Positions 52,357 to 60,377 of a stretch of DNA of 64,000 bases are shown in pieces. The notes beneath the pieces are model-generated. The model made no database searches and was not told where the DNA came from. It saw nothing but the letters and a program-made list of their open reading frames with translations. Within the stretch, counting starts at the first letter, position 1. Every line of letters begins with the position of its first letter. The position numbers and the translations under genes are program-made. The stretch spans positions 1 through 64,000 of the forward strand of contig JAZNUE010000054.1 of NCBI GenBank assembly GCA_045592125.1, written 5' to 3'. Source of the stretch: HGM04593 sp045592125 (GTDB taxonomy: Bacteria; Bacteroidota; Bacteroidia; Bacteroidales; Bacteroidaceae).

Positions 52357-53331
52357 CTACAATGAATAGGCGAGGCTGAAGAGAAGGGATGATGACGATA
52401 CATGCAGCCTGCTGTATGAGATTCCTAATTTTACCTTGTTAATATATAGCCCGGCGCCGGCAGTTATGCCGTCGAGCCTGCTGCCGCTTGCCGACAGTTC
52501 CTTGGCTATGCGGTAATTGTATCCTAGCGAGAGGCTCACGTTCCTGCCTATAAGGATGTCGGCGCCAAGCACAATATGCTTGAGCAGCAGCTCGCCCATG
52601 CTGTCCTTGCTTCCGTCGGCATTGTAGAAGTGCCTGCTGTCCCAGCGGTGAAGGTCGGTGAGTGTCACTGAAAGGAGTATTGGCGCGTGTGCCAGGCGCT
52701 TGGTTATGCCTGCCTGGATGTCGAATGGCATGGCCTCATGCTTCTCCTCAAACGCCTTGACTTGCCCGCCAAGGTTCTTTAGCGTGAATGAGAACGAGAA
52801 GTCGCTCTCTGGGTTGAAGTAGTTGACTCCAAGGTCAACGCCAAGCGTCAGGGAACTCATGCTCTCGTATTTTGAGTAGAGAAGCTTGCCAGTTACGCCG
52901 CCGCTCCAGCGCTCGCCTAGCAGGTAGCTGTAGAGTATTGAGAACTCGATGTCCTTTGCGCTGAAAGTGCCCGTGTAGATATTGTCCTCGGTGTATCCCT
53001 CAAATTCCCCGTAATCGATGTACCTTGCCGCGACAGCTCCCGTAGAGCGCTCGCCGAAGGCCTTGCTGAACATGGCGCCGGCAATCTGGCTCCCGCTCAT
53101 GTATGTCATGTAGGAGAGGCCGATGCTCTTGTCCGATACATTGGCAAGCAGCGCTGGATTGTGCAGGGCCAGTGTGATGTCGTCCTCGATGACGCTTATG
53201 TTCTTCCCGCCAAGCGCGGCAGCACGGGGGGAGCAGGGGAGGCGCAGTATGGTGAACGCGTTATTGCTATCCTGTGCCCAGGCCAGCAGCGGCAACATCG
53301 CCAATATATATATAAGTATGCTTCTTTTCAC
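52357..53331 (-). CDS. porQ: Type IX secretion system protein PorQ
   Basis: This 324-residue outer-membrane protein of the FadL-like PorV/PorQ group belongs to the T9SS, where PorQ works with PorZ in attaching exported proteins to the surface. A signal peptide (MKRSILIYILAMLPLLAWAQ) is followed by the family start FTILRLPCSPRAAALGGKN and DDITLALHNPALL. The rest is amphipathic beta-barrel ending in LLFSLAYSL. It starts at GTG (53329-53331); no ATG fits ahead of the signal. A porQ-cmk-ispH order, as I recall, occurs in Porphyromonas too. porZ is not in the window. Confidence 0.88.
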   Translation of the reverse strand: MKRSILIYILAMLPLLAWAQDSNNAFTILRLPCSPRAAALGGKNISVIEDDITLALHNPALLANVSDKSIGLSYMTYMSGSQIAGAMFSKAFGERSTGAVAARYIDYGEFEGYTEDNIYTGTFSAKDIEFSILYSYLLGERWSGGVTGKLLYSKYESMSSLTLGVDLGVNYFNPESDFSFSFTLKNLGGQVKAFEEKHEAMPFDIQAGITKRLAHAPILLSVTLTDLHRWDSRHFYNADGSKDSMGELLLKHIVLGADILIGRNVSLSLGYNYRIAKELSASGSRLDGITAGAGLYINKVKLGISYSRLHVSSSSLLFSLAYSL

Positions 53332-53370
53332 TCTTCTTGCTGTTTTTATATAAAATCCTGCAGTGCGGGG

Positions 53371-53378
53371 CGAAGATA
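53371..53378 (-). promoter_or_regulatory. -7 box of porQ
   Basis: TATCTTCG on the reverse strand, about 40 nt before the GTG start; no TTG at -33. Confidence 0.4.
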
Positions 53379-53549
53379 GCTCTTTTTTTAGAAGTTGTTT
53401 ATATTTATGTCCTTGAAATTATTATAGTCCCGCCCGTTTCCTGTAATGAAATAACGTGAAAAAATGCGGTTTATTCGCTGGATGGCAAATAAAATCTTTA
53501 TAAAACAAAAAAAAGAGTGTTTTAATCGTGCGTATTGAAAAATATTGTT

Positions 53550-53557
53550 TATTTTTG
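53550..53557 (+). promoter_or_regulatory. -7 box of tonB
   Basis: TATTTTTG fits TAnnTTTG and lies 30 nt before the tonB ATG. Confidence 0.45.
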
Positions 53558-53586
53558 CCCATTAGAAAGTAAATACATATCATCAT

Positions 53587-54327
53587 ATGGGTACAGAAAG
53601 AAATAATCAGTTTAATGGAAGCGAGCACATCGAGGTTAAGAAGAGTGCTAAGGTAGACTTGGAACGGGATAAGTCTTTATGGCTCCTGATAGGTTTCGTA
53701 ATGGTTTTTGCCGTTCTGTTTGTCGCGTTCGAGTGGACAACTTTTGAGGACAAGGAAGAAAGGATTATTGCAACAACTCCTCCTCCTCCAATTGAAGAGC
53801 CTGAGGTACTGAAGGAAATCCAGATTCAGGTGAAGAATATTACGCCTCCGCCCCCAGCGGCACAGAAACCTACCGAGGTAATTGAGATTATTAAGGATGA
53901 GGTTGACCAGCAGGAGAGCGAGATTATATCTTCTGAGGATATCTTTGTAGACGTTGTCGAGGTTGACGAGAATGCGGTTGTTGTTGTCGACGAGGTTGTT
54001 GAAGAGGAAGAGATTTTCCAGGTTGTTGAGCAGCCCGCAGAGTTCCCTGGCGGTATGCAGGCAATGTACAAGTGGCTCAGCGACAATATCCAGTATCCCC
54101 GTATCTCACGTGACAACAACTCACAGGGCAGGACAATCCTCCGCTTTGTCGTTAACTCTGACGGTTCAATACAGAACATCCAGGTTATCAAGAGCTCAGG
54201 CGACATGTACCTTGATAAGGAGGCTGAGCGCGTGGTTGGCCAGATGCCAAAGTGGTCTCCAGGTAAGCAGGCCGGTAAGGCTGTTCGCTGCTGGTTTACT
54301 CTCCCGGTAATGTTCCGCTTGCAGTAA
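53587..54327 (+). CDS. tonB: TonB-family energy transducer
   Basis: This 246-residue protein links inner-membrane proton flow to outer-membrane receptors such as SusC. One membrane segment (residues about 32-50) is followed by a proline-rich stretch (TPPPPIEEPE, ITPPPPAAQKP), an acidic valine-rich linker (about 115-145) and a TonB C-terminal domain (about 155-246; PEFPGG-like AEFPGGMQAMYKWLSDNI, TILRFVVNSDG, MPKWSPGKQAGKAVRC). No exbB or exbD is next to it. It has its own -7 box and terminator. Confidence 0.93.
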   Translation: MGTERNNQFNGSEHIEVKKSAKVDLERDKSLWLLIGFVMVFAVLFVAFEWTTFEDKEERIIATTPPPPIEEPEVLKEIQIQVKNITPPPPAAQKPTEVIEIIKDEVDQQESEIISSEDIFVDVVEVDENAVVVVDEVVEEEEIFQVVEQPAEFPGGMQAMYKWLSDNIQYPRISRDNNSQGRTILRFVVNSDGSIQNIQVIKSSGDMYLDKEAERVVGQMPKWSPGKQAGKAVRCWFTLPVMFRLQ

Positions 54328-54344
54328 CATTTGCATAAATATTA

Positions 54345-54376
54345 GAAAGGGACTGCGCTAGCAGTCTCTTTTTCTT
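54345..54376 (+). terminator. Terminator of tonB
   Basis: AAAGGGACTGC pairs with GCAGTCTCTTT around GCTA, followed by a T-rich tract, 18 nt after the stop. Confidence 0.85.
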
Positions 54377-54500
54377 TTATATGAGGAATAGTCTTCAGGT
54401 CCTGCCTTGCTGTCCTGGGAGAAACGGCCGATTCCTGTTTGCCGCGCTCTAGGATGACAGGACTTGTATTTCGCCCAATAACTAAAAGACATTTTTTACC

Positions 54501-55475
54501 ATGTATAGCTGGAATGAAATAAGAGAGCAGGTCAATGCATTCATTGACGCCATAAAGTTTGAGAGAAAGCCGTTCGGCCTGTATGAACCTATAAGATATA
54601 CTATTTCGCAAGGCGGCAAGCGTGTGCGTCCGGTGCTGTTCCTTATGGCCTATAATATGTACAAGGATAGCATTGGCGAGGCCTTTTATCCCGCCGTAGC
54701 GCTTGAGACGTACCATAACCACACTCTCATCCATGACGATGTCATGGACAATGCTTCCCTGCGCCGTGGAATGCCCACTGTACGTGCCAAGTGGAACGAT
54801 ACAATGGCAATCCTCTCGGGCGACAGCATGCTGCTGCTGGCCTACGAGTTCCTCTCGCATGTCCCGGCAGAGAAACTGCCGGTAATGCTTGCAGGCTTTG
54901 TAGAAATGGCAAAGGAGATATGCGAAGGGCAGCAGTATGACATTGAGTTCGAGACAAGGGAGAATGTCACCGAGCAGGAGTACATAGAGATGATACGCCT
55001 GAAGACATCGGTGCTGCTTGCCAGCTCGCTCAGGCTGGGCGCTTATCTTGCAGGCGCGCCGGAGGAGGACCAGGATAGCCTCTATGCCTATGGCGAGAAG
55101 ATGGGCATTGCTTTCCAGCTGCAGGATGACTACCTTGACGTATATGCCGATGAGGCGCTCTTCGGCAAGAAGATTGGCGGCGATATCTGCTGTAACAAGA
55201 AGACCTTCCTTCTTATAACGGCAATGAACCTTGCCTCGCCCCAGCAGCTCAGGGATATGAAGGAGTGGATGGAGAAGAGTGAGTTCAATGCCGAGGAGAA
55301 AATTGCGTTCTTCACCCGCATATATGACGAGCTGGGGGTGAAGGAAATCTGCAGGCAGCGCATTGAGGCACTCTTTGAGGAGTGTGACAAGTACATGGCG
55401 CAAGTCTCGGTTGCTCCTGAGAGAAAGCTCCCGTTAAAGGAACTTGCCGCTTCATTGTTGGACAGAAACCTGTAG
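54501..55475 (+). CDS. Polyprenyl diphosphate synthase
   Basis: This 324-residue trans-prenyltransferase builds polyprenyl diphosphates, probably the menaquinone side chain. The two Asp-rich motifs are LIHDDVMDNA (about residue 77) and QLQDDYLDVYAD (about 207). GGKRVRPVL near residue 35 binds IPP. The residue upstream of the first motif suggests a long chain, but length cannot be read reliably. It begins an operon with the unknown gene at 55480 (4-nt gap), tatD and the DAHPS fusion. Confidence 0.92.
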   Translation: MYSWNEIREQVNAFIDAIKFERKPFGLYEPIRYTISQGGKRVRPVLFLMAYNMYKDSIGEAFYPAVALETYHNHTLIHDDVMDNASLRRGMPTVRAKWNDTMAILSGDSMLLLAYEFLSHVPAEKLPVMLAGFVEMAKEICEGQQYDIEFETRENVTEQEYIEMIRLKTSVLLASSLRLGAYLAGAPEEDQDSLYAYGEKMGIAFQLQDDYLDVYADEALFGKKIGGDICCNKKTFLLITAMNLASPQQLRDMKEWMEKSEFNAEEKIAFFTRIYDELGVKEICRQRIEALFEECDKYMAQVSVAPERKLPLKELAASLLDRNL

Positions 55476-55479
55476 CAGG

Positions 55480-56196
55480 ATGCCGTACAGACGACTGCCA
55501 AAGACCGACCAGGCACGCATAAGGGCCCTGAAGAGTGCCGTAGAGAGCAGTGTGGAGAACGGAATCTTCACAAATGTGCTCTCGCACAATACATATCACA
55601 GGGCAAAGGATTTCCTCCAGAGGTTCTCTGCCGAGGTCGCAATGTACAGGCGCTGCGTGCAGGAACAGTCCACCAAGCGGGGAAACGCGGCCTATGAGGC
55701 TGCGCTCAAGAAGGCAAGGATGTATGTGTCGCATTTCATACAGGTACTGAGCATGTGCATAATTCGAGGCGAGATTGCGCGAAGCAAGCGCCCCTATTAC
55801 GGGTTGCCCGAAAATGAGGACACAGTCCCCAACCTCTTTTCCGAATCCTCTGTCCTTGAGTGGGGCGAGAAGATAATGGAAGGAGAGAAGCGCCGCCAGG
55901 CCGAGGGCGGTATACCTGTATATAATCCTACAATGGGGCGAGTGGCGGTTGTGTTCGAGATGTTCAAGGAGATGTATGGCAGGCAGCAGTCGCTGCAGCA
56001 GCGTACGGCCGAAGCGCTCCAGAATATATCGGATATGCGCTTTGAGGCCGATGAGATAATCTTTGAGGCCTGGGGCGAGATTGAGAAGGCATTCTCGGCC
56101 TTCCAGGGAGAGGCAAGGCTCAAGCATTGCGCTAGGTACGGAGTTATATACTATGACCGTCCTGACAGGAAACGTAAAAAGGAAGAGAATGATTGA
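55480..56196 (+). CDS. Conserved helical protein of unknown function
   Basis: I do not recognise a named function for this 238-residue protein. It is soluble, helical and charged, with HRAKDFLQRFSAEVAMYRRC, KKARMYVSHFIQVLSMCII and a C-terminal basic tail (RPDRKRKKEEND). No signal peptide or catalytic motif is visible. The ATG at 55480 is chosen over 55444 because the latter lies within the prenyl synthase gene. It starts 4 nt after that gene and overlaps tatD by 8 nt, so it is certainly translated as part of the operon. Confidence 0.75.
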   Translation: MPYRRLPKTDQARIRALKSAVESSVENGIFTNVLSHNTYHRAKDFLQRFSAEVAMYRRCVQEQSTKRGNAAYEAALKKARMYVSHFIQVLSMCIIRGEIARSKRPYYGLPENEDTVPNLFSESSVLEWGEKIMEGEKRRQAEGGIPVYNPTMGRVAVVFEMFKEMYGRQQSLQQRTAEALQNISDMRFEADEIIFEAWGEIEKAFSAFQGEARLKHCARYGVIYYDRPDRKRKKEEND

Positions 56197-56965
56197 ATTT
56201 GTAGATACCCATACACATATCTTTGAGGCAGAGTTTGACGATGACCGTGCTGCGGCAGTGCAGCGTGCGGCCGATGCAGGAGTCTGTGCCTTGTGCCTGC
56301 CTTGCATTAATGCCTCTTCTCTTGAGCGCATGGATTCCATGTGCAGGGAGTTCCCTGGCATGTGCCATGCCATGATAGGGCTGCATCCTACAGAACTGGG
56401 TGATAATCCCCAGGCGCTCCTCGACCAGTTCTACAGCAGGCTCAGGGGCGAGCATGGATACATTGCAATAGGCGAGGTGGGCCTTGATTTCTATTGGGAC
56501 GGCACGCGCAAGAAGGAGCAGCTTGATGTGTTCGCGCAGCAGCTCGAGTGGGCATGCGAGATGGACCTTCCGGTGGCAATACATTCGCGCAGTGCATTCA
56601 AGGAACTCTGCTCTGTAATGGAGTCTTTCCGCTCTAAAGGCCTTTCGGGCGTGTTCCACTGCTTCTCCGGCAGTGAGGACGAGGCCCGCCGGCTGCTTTC
56701 ATTTGAAGGTTTCTCGCTTGGTATCGGGGGGGTGGCTACATACAAGAGCTCTGGCTTGCCGGCGGTGCTTGCCAGTGTTCCGCTCGATAGGATTCTGCTT
56801 GAGACAGACTCTCCCTACCTGGCGCCTGTTCCCAAGCGCGGCAAGCGTAACGAGAGTTCCTTTATACCATATATTGCACAGAAAGTGGCCGAGGTGTACT
56901 CGTGCCCGCTTGAGCATGTGGCGGCGGTTACAACTGCTAATGCGCGCGGGCTTTTCAGGATTTGA
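56189..56965 (+). CDS. TatD-family metal-dependent hydrolase
   Basis: This 258-residue TIM-barrel protein is a TatD-type deoxyribonuclease. It has the metal site VDTHTHIFE (residue 4 onward), GLHPTELGD, AIGEVGLDFYWD, AIHSRSAF, VFHCFSGS, and the closing ETDSPYLAPVPKRGKRNE. All are intact. Its cellular job is uncertain: DNA repair or degradation is proposed for relatives. The ATG at 56189 overlaps the previous gene by 8 nt. The DAHPS fusion gene starts 6 nt later. Confidence 0.93.
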   Translation: MIEFVDTHTHIFEAEFDDDRAAAVQRAADAGVCALCLPCINASSLERMDSMCREFPGMCHAMIGLHPTELGDNPQALLDQFYSRLRGEHGYIAIGEVGLDFYWDGTRKKEQLDVFAQQLEWACEMDLPVAIHSRSAFKELCSVMESFRSKGLSGVFHCFSGSEDEARRLLSFEGFSLGIGGVATYKSSGLPAVLASVPLDRILLETDSPYLAPVPKRGKRNESSFIPYIAQKVAEVYSCPLEHVAAVTTANARGLFRI

Positions 56966-56971
56966 TGAGTT

Positions 56972-58033
56972 ATGACTATAGACAAGATTGATATATTCGG
57001 GGATGGCCCTATTGTAATTGCCGGGCCTTGCAGTGCAGAGAGCGAAGAGCAAGTGATGGCCGTGGCGTCGGCCCTGGCCGGGCGTGTCACCCTATTCAGG
57101 GCCGGCCTGTGGAAACCGCGTACTCGTCCCGGATGCTTCGAGGGTGTAGGCAGGCAGGCCCTGCCGTGGATGCAGAGAGTCAGGCGCGAGCTTTCGTTGC
57201 CTGTTGCTACTGAGGTTGCCAACGCCGAGCATGTTGAGCTTGCGCTGTCGGCCGGGATTGACGTGCTGTGGATTGGCGCGCGCACTACGGTGAACCCTTT
57301 TGCGGTGCAGGAGATTGCCGATGCCTTGCGTGGCTGTGATGTCCCGGTACTGGTGAAGAACCCGGTAAATCCCGACCTTGAACTATGGATTGGCGCATTT
57401 GAGCGCCTTGGCAACGCGGGAGTGTCCCGCCTGGGGGCAATTCATCGTGGTTTCTCTTCCTATGGCGAGAAGTTCTTCCGCAACGCTCCTCAGTGGCAGC
57501 TTCCTCTTGAGCTGCGCCGCCGCCTGCCAGGCCTGCCTATAATATGCGACCCCAGTCACATCACGGGAAAGCGTGAACTGGTCATGCCGCTCTCGCAGCA
57601 GGCTATGGACCTTGACTTTGACGGCCTGATGATTGAGGCACACTGCAACCCGGTGTGCGCGATGAGCGACGCGCGCCAGCAGGTAACCCCCGACGAGCTG
57701 TTCATCATGCTTGAGCGCATAGTGCACCGTTCAGCGGTGTGTGACAGCGGCGAGTTCTCTTCGTACCGCAAGCATATTGATGAGATTGACGATGCGCTTA
57801 TGGAACTTATTGCCAAGCGCATGGAGATTGCACGCGAGATAGGCGAAGTGAAGCGCGAGAAGGGCCTTGCTGTTTTCCAGGCCTCGCGATATAATGACAT
57901 AATGCAGCGCTGCGATGACTATTGCGCACACTCCAGGCTCGACGCTGAGGCCATGAAGGATATCTTTGAGGCGATACATTCCGAGAGCATACGCCAGCAG
58001 CTTAATATTGTAAATGGTCCTGTTGAGAAATGA
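56972..58033 (+). CDS. Bifunctional DAHP synthase / chorismate mutase
   Basis: This 353-residue fusion handles two steps of aromatic amino acid synthesis. Residues 1-255 are a DAHP synthase of the short AroA-I-beta/KDO8P-like type: VIAGPCSAES, FRAGLWKPRTRPG, ATEVANAEH, LVKNPVNPD, IICDPSHITGKR and MIEAHCNP. Residues about 265-353 are an AroQ-type chorismate mutase (HIDEIDDALMELIAKRMEIAREIGEVKREKGL). Such fusions are known to be regulated as a unit by pathway products. No other aromatic genes are next to it. It overlaps the following gene by 4 nt (ATGA). Confidence 0.95.
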   Translation: MTIDKIDIFGDGPIVIAGPCSAESEEQVMAVASALAGRVTLFRAGLWKPRTRPGCFEGVGRQALPWMQRVRRELSLPVATEVANAEHVELALSAGIDVLWIGARTTVNPFAVQEIADALRGCDVPVLVKNPVNPDLELWIGAFERLGNAGVSRLGAIHRGFSSYGEKFFRNAPQWQLPLELRRRLPGLPIICDPSHITGKRELVMPLSQQAMDLDFDGLMIEAHCNPVCAMSDARQQVTPDELFIMLERIVHRSAVCDSGEFSSYRKHIDEIDDALMELIAKRMEIAREIGEVKREKGLAVFQASRYNDIMQRCDDYCAHSRLDAEAMKDIFEAIHSESIRQQLNIVNGPVEK

Positions 58034-59172
58034 GAAGTGCACGCAGGCTATCCGGGATATTCTTCTTGCTTGCCCTTTCGGGCATGATACTTCTGGCAGT
58101 ATGCCTTATGTATCCTTCCACGGGCGAGAATGATGCCCTCCAGGGGGAATATGTACGCATGGAGGAGTCGTCGCTCCTTACAATTATAGAATGTGACGGA
58201 TATACGGTTGTGGATGTCGCCAACCCGTGGGGCAAAGGCCGCCTGCAGCGCTATCTGCTTGTCCCTTCCTCTGGCGAGCTGCCCCGGCCGCTGCCGGCCG
58301 GGACAGTAGTGCGTACCCCAGTGGAGAATGCCTTGCTCTTCTCTGGCGTGCACGTGGCGCTTCTTAAGGAACTGGGTGCAAGCGAGTGCGTAAAGGCCGT
58401 GTGCGATGCGGAATATATCTACTCCGGGAAAACTGCTGCTGCAATAAGGAGCGGAGAGGTTGTTGATTGCGGCAGCTCGCTTGACATTGACATTGAGCGC
58501 GTGGCGCAGGCCTCGCCCGACGCTGCCTTTGTGCTCCCGTTCGAGAATGGAGGCTATGGCAAGCTAGGCAGGACGGCAATACCGCTAATCGAGTGTGCCG
58601 ACTACATGGAGGGGTCGCCTCTTGCCTGTGCCGAGTGGATGCGCTTCTATGGCCGCCTTGTGGGCAGGGGCGCTGCTGCCGACTCCCTTTTCTATGCTGT
58701 ATATAATGAATACATTTCTCTTGCATATATGGCGGCAAGGGATATTGTCAATCCCAAGATGATGTGCGGCCTAAAGGGCAGTTCGGCATGGTATGTTCCT
58801 GCCGAAGGCAGTACTATGGGCCAGATGTATTCCGATGCCGGCGCCGTGTATCCATTCAATTATGAAGGCACGGGCTCGGTCCCGCTCTCCTATGAGACGG
58901 TGCTTGACCTGGCCGCCGACGCCGATATATGGCTCATAAAGTACAATTCTCCCGTTGAGCTTACATATGCCTCTATGCTTGAGGATTTTGGCGGGTATGC
59001 CCACTTCCGCGCCTTCAAGGAAAAGAACGTATATGCATGCAATACCCGTAACAAGAGGATATTCGAGGAGTGCGTGTTCCATCCCGAAAGGCTGCTTGAG
59101 GAACTAGTGGTCCTCTTCCATCCTCACCTGTACCCATTATATGAACTCAGATACTATGAGAAGCTGCGCTGA
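58030..59172 (+). CDS. Metal-chelate ABC transporter substrate-binding protein
   Basis: This 380-residue exported protein belongs to the BtuF/FepB-type binding proteins (PF01497). A signal or anchor segment spans residues 9-30 (GIFFLLALSGMILLAVC); Cys30 may be a lipid site, though Val at -1 is unusual. The body has TPVENALLFSGVHVALLKELG, DIDIERVAQASPDAAFVLP and the closing LEELVVLFHPHLYP. It is likely to bind haem, siderophore or cobamide. It overlaps the upstream DAHPS fusion by 4 nt and the downstream permease by about 30 nt. Confidence 0.88.
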   Translation: MRSARRLSGIFFLLALSGMILLAVCLMYPSTGENDALQGEYVRMEESSLLTIIECDGYTVVDVANPWGKGRLQRYLLVPSSGELPRPLPAGTVVRTPVENALLFSGVHVALLKELGASECVKAVCDAEYIYSGKTAAAIRSGEVVDCGSSLDIDIERVAQASPDAAFVLPFENGGYGKLGRTAIPLIECADYMEGSPLACAEWMRFYGRLVGRGAAADSLFYAVYNEYISLAYMAARDIVNPKMMCGLKGSSAWYVPAEGSTMGQMYSDAGAVYPFNYEGTGSVPLSYETVLDLAADADIWLIKYNSPVELTYASMLEDFGGYAHFRAFKEKNVYACNTRNKRIFEECVFHPERLLEELVVLFHPHLYPLYELRYYEKLR

Positions 59173-60181
59173 GAAGAGATGGCTGATGATTGCAGGCGGC
59201 ATAGTGCTGCTGTTGCTGCTGTTTGTGGCGAATATCTTCTTCGGTTCAGTTGATATTCCTGCCGCCGAGGTGATTAATGCGCTCCTTGGCCGGGAGTGTG
59301 ATGATGTGTGGCGCCTCATTGTTGTAGAGACGCGTCTTCCTCAGGCCGTAACCGCCCTCCTGGCAGGCGCGGCAATGTCGGCTGCAGGCCTTGTGCTGCA
59401 GACTCTGTTCAATAACCCGCTTGCCGGGCCCGAGGTGCTTGGGATAAATAGCGGTGCAGGCCTGGGCGTGGCGGTTGTCATGCTGCTTGCGCAAGGCGCC
59501 CTGCTTGCTGGTGCTGCGGGACTGTATGGATATCTTGCAACGCTTGCAGGCGCGCTCATAGGCGCGTTCCTGGTGATTTCGCTGGTGCTGTTCCTCTCTT
59601 CAATGCTAAGGAACAGGCTCTACCTGCTCATAGCGGGCGTTGCTGTAAGTTTCCTGGTGTCGTCGCTAATATCAATCCTGAACTACTTCGCAACATCGGA
59701 AGGCGTGCACTCCTACATGATTTGGGGAATGGGCAGTTTCGGCGGGGTGCCTCTAGACAGGCTGCCGCTGTTTGCAGTGCCGCTTCTTCTCCTGCTTGCT
59801 CTCACTGCGTTGCAGAGCAAGGCGCTCAATGCACTGCTGCTTGGCGATGATTATGCCAGTAACCTTGGCGTGAATGTAATGCGGGCCCGTGTGCTGCTGC
59901 TCATGCTGTCGGGGCTCATGGTTGCTGTAGTGACAGCCTTCTGTGGCCCTGTCACTTTTATCGGGCTTGCTGTCCCGCACTTGGCCAGGCTGTTCCTAAG
60001 GAGCAGCAACCATAACTCCCTAATGCCTGCAACAATGCTTGTGGGCGCTTCGGTAGCATTGCTGTGCAACGCAATATGCCAGCTGCCAGGCGAGAGCGGC
60101 CTTTTGCCGCTTGGTGCCGTGACCCCTCTTGTTGGCGCGCCGGTAGTTATCTATGTGCTCCTGAAGGAAAGAGGTACCTAG
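59141..60181 (+). CDS. FecCD/BtuC-family ABC permease
   Basis: This 346-residue inner-membrane permease has about nine or ten membrane segments. FecCD hallmarks are RLPQAVTALLAGAAMSAAG, LQTLFNNPLAGPEVLGINSG, IWGMGSFGG and the ATPase-coupling ALLLGDDYASNLGVNV, FIGLAVPHLARL. It imports the chelate bound by the preceding protein. The start is at 59141 or at ATG 59156; both overlap the binding-protein gene. No ATP-binding subunit follows: the next gene is ilvD behind its own promoter. Confidence 0.92.
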   Translation: MNSDTMRSCAEKRWLMIAGGIVLLLLLFVANIFFGSVDIPAAEVINALLGRECDDVWRLIVVETRLPQAVTALLAGAAMSAAGLVLQTLFNNPLAGPEVLGINSGAGLGVAVVMLLAQGALLAGAAGLYGYLATLAGALIGAFLVISLVLFLSSMLRNRLYLLIAGVAVSFLVSSLISILNYFATSEGVHSYMIWGMGSFGGVPLDRLPLFAVPLLLLLALTALQSKALNALLLGDDYASNLGVNVMRARVLLLMLSGLMVAVVTAFCGPVTFIGLAVPHLARLFLRSSNHNSLMPATMLVGASVALLCNAICQLPGESGLLPLGAVTPLVGAPVVIYVLLKERGT

Positions 60182-60243
60182 CTGCCATTCTTTCAAGCGG
60201 TTCCTGTTTTGTAGAGGTATTCTGCTGTTTTATTGCAAATTGC

Positions 60244-60274
60244 TTGTACATAAAGAAAAAAGAGAGTAATTTTG
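60244..60274 (+). promoter_or_regulatory. Promoter of the ilv operon
   Basis: CTTG (TTG at 60244-60246), 20 nt, TAATTTTG (60267-60274). It gives a leader of about 100 nt before ilvD. Confidence 0.65.
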
Positions 60275-60299
60275 CAACTGGAAACCAATCCGTACGGGC

Positions 60300-60362
60300 A
60301 TGCGCTTCCGTGCTGCATGCAAGTTCTTGAATTCCACCCCTGAGAGGGTGTTTTTTTATTAA
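60300..60362 (+). CDS. Possible leader peptide of the ilv operon
   Basis: A 20-residue frame (MRFRAACKFLNSTPERVFFY) starts at ATG 60300, runs through the leader hairpin and ends at 60362. A second, eight-residue frame (MQVLEFHP, 60317-60343) stops in the hairpin loop. Neither is rich in Ile, Leu or Val, so a classical attenuation peptide is uncertain. Confidence 0.3.
   Translation: MRFRAACKFLNSTPERVFFY
60335..60357 (+). terminator. Attenuator-like hairpin in the ilvD leader
   Basis: CACCC pairs with GGGTG around a 6-nt loop and is followed directly by seven T residues, 20 nt before the ilvD ATG. Its place between promoter and gene suggests premature termination under some conditions. Confidence 0.6.
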
Positions 60363-60377
60363 GTATAATAGACTATC

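Noticed and set aside
54342..56373. Long reverse-strand frames opposite the prenyl synthase, TatD and neighbouring genes
   Set aside because: They mirror well-supported forward genes and have no family motifs; high codon bias leaves the opposite strand open.
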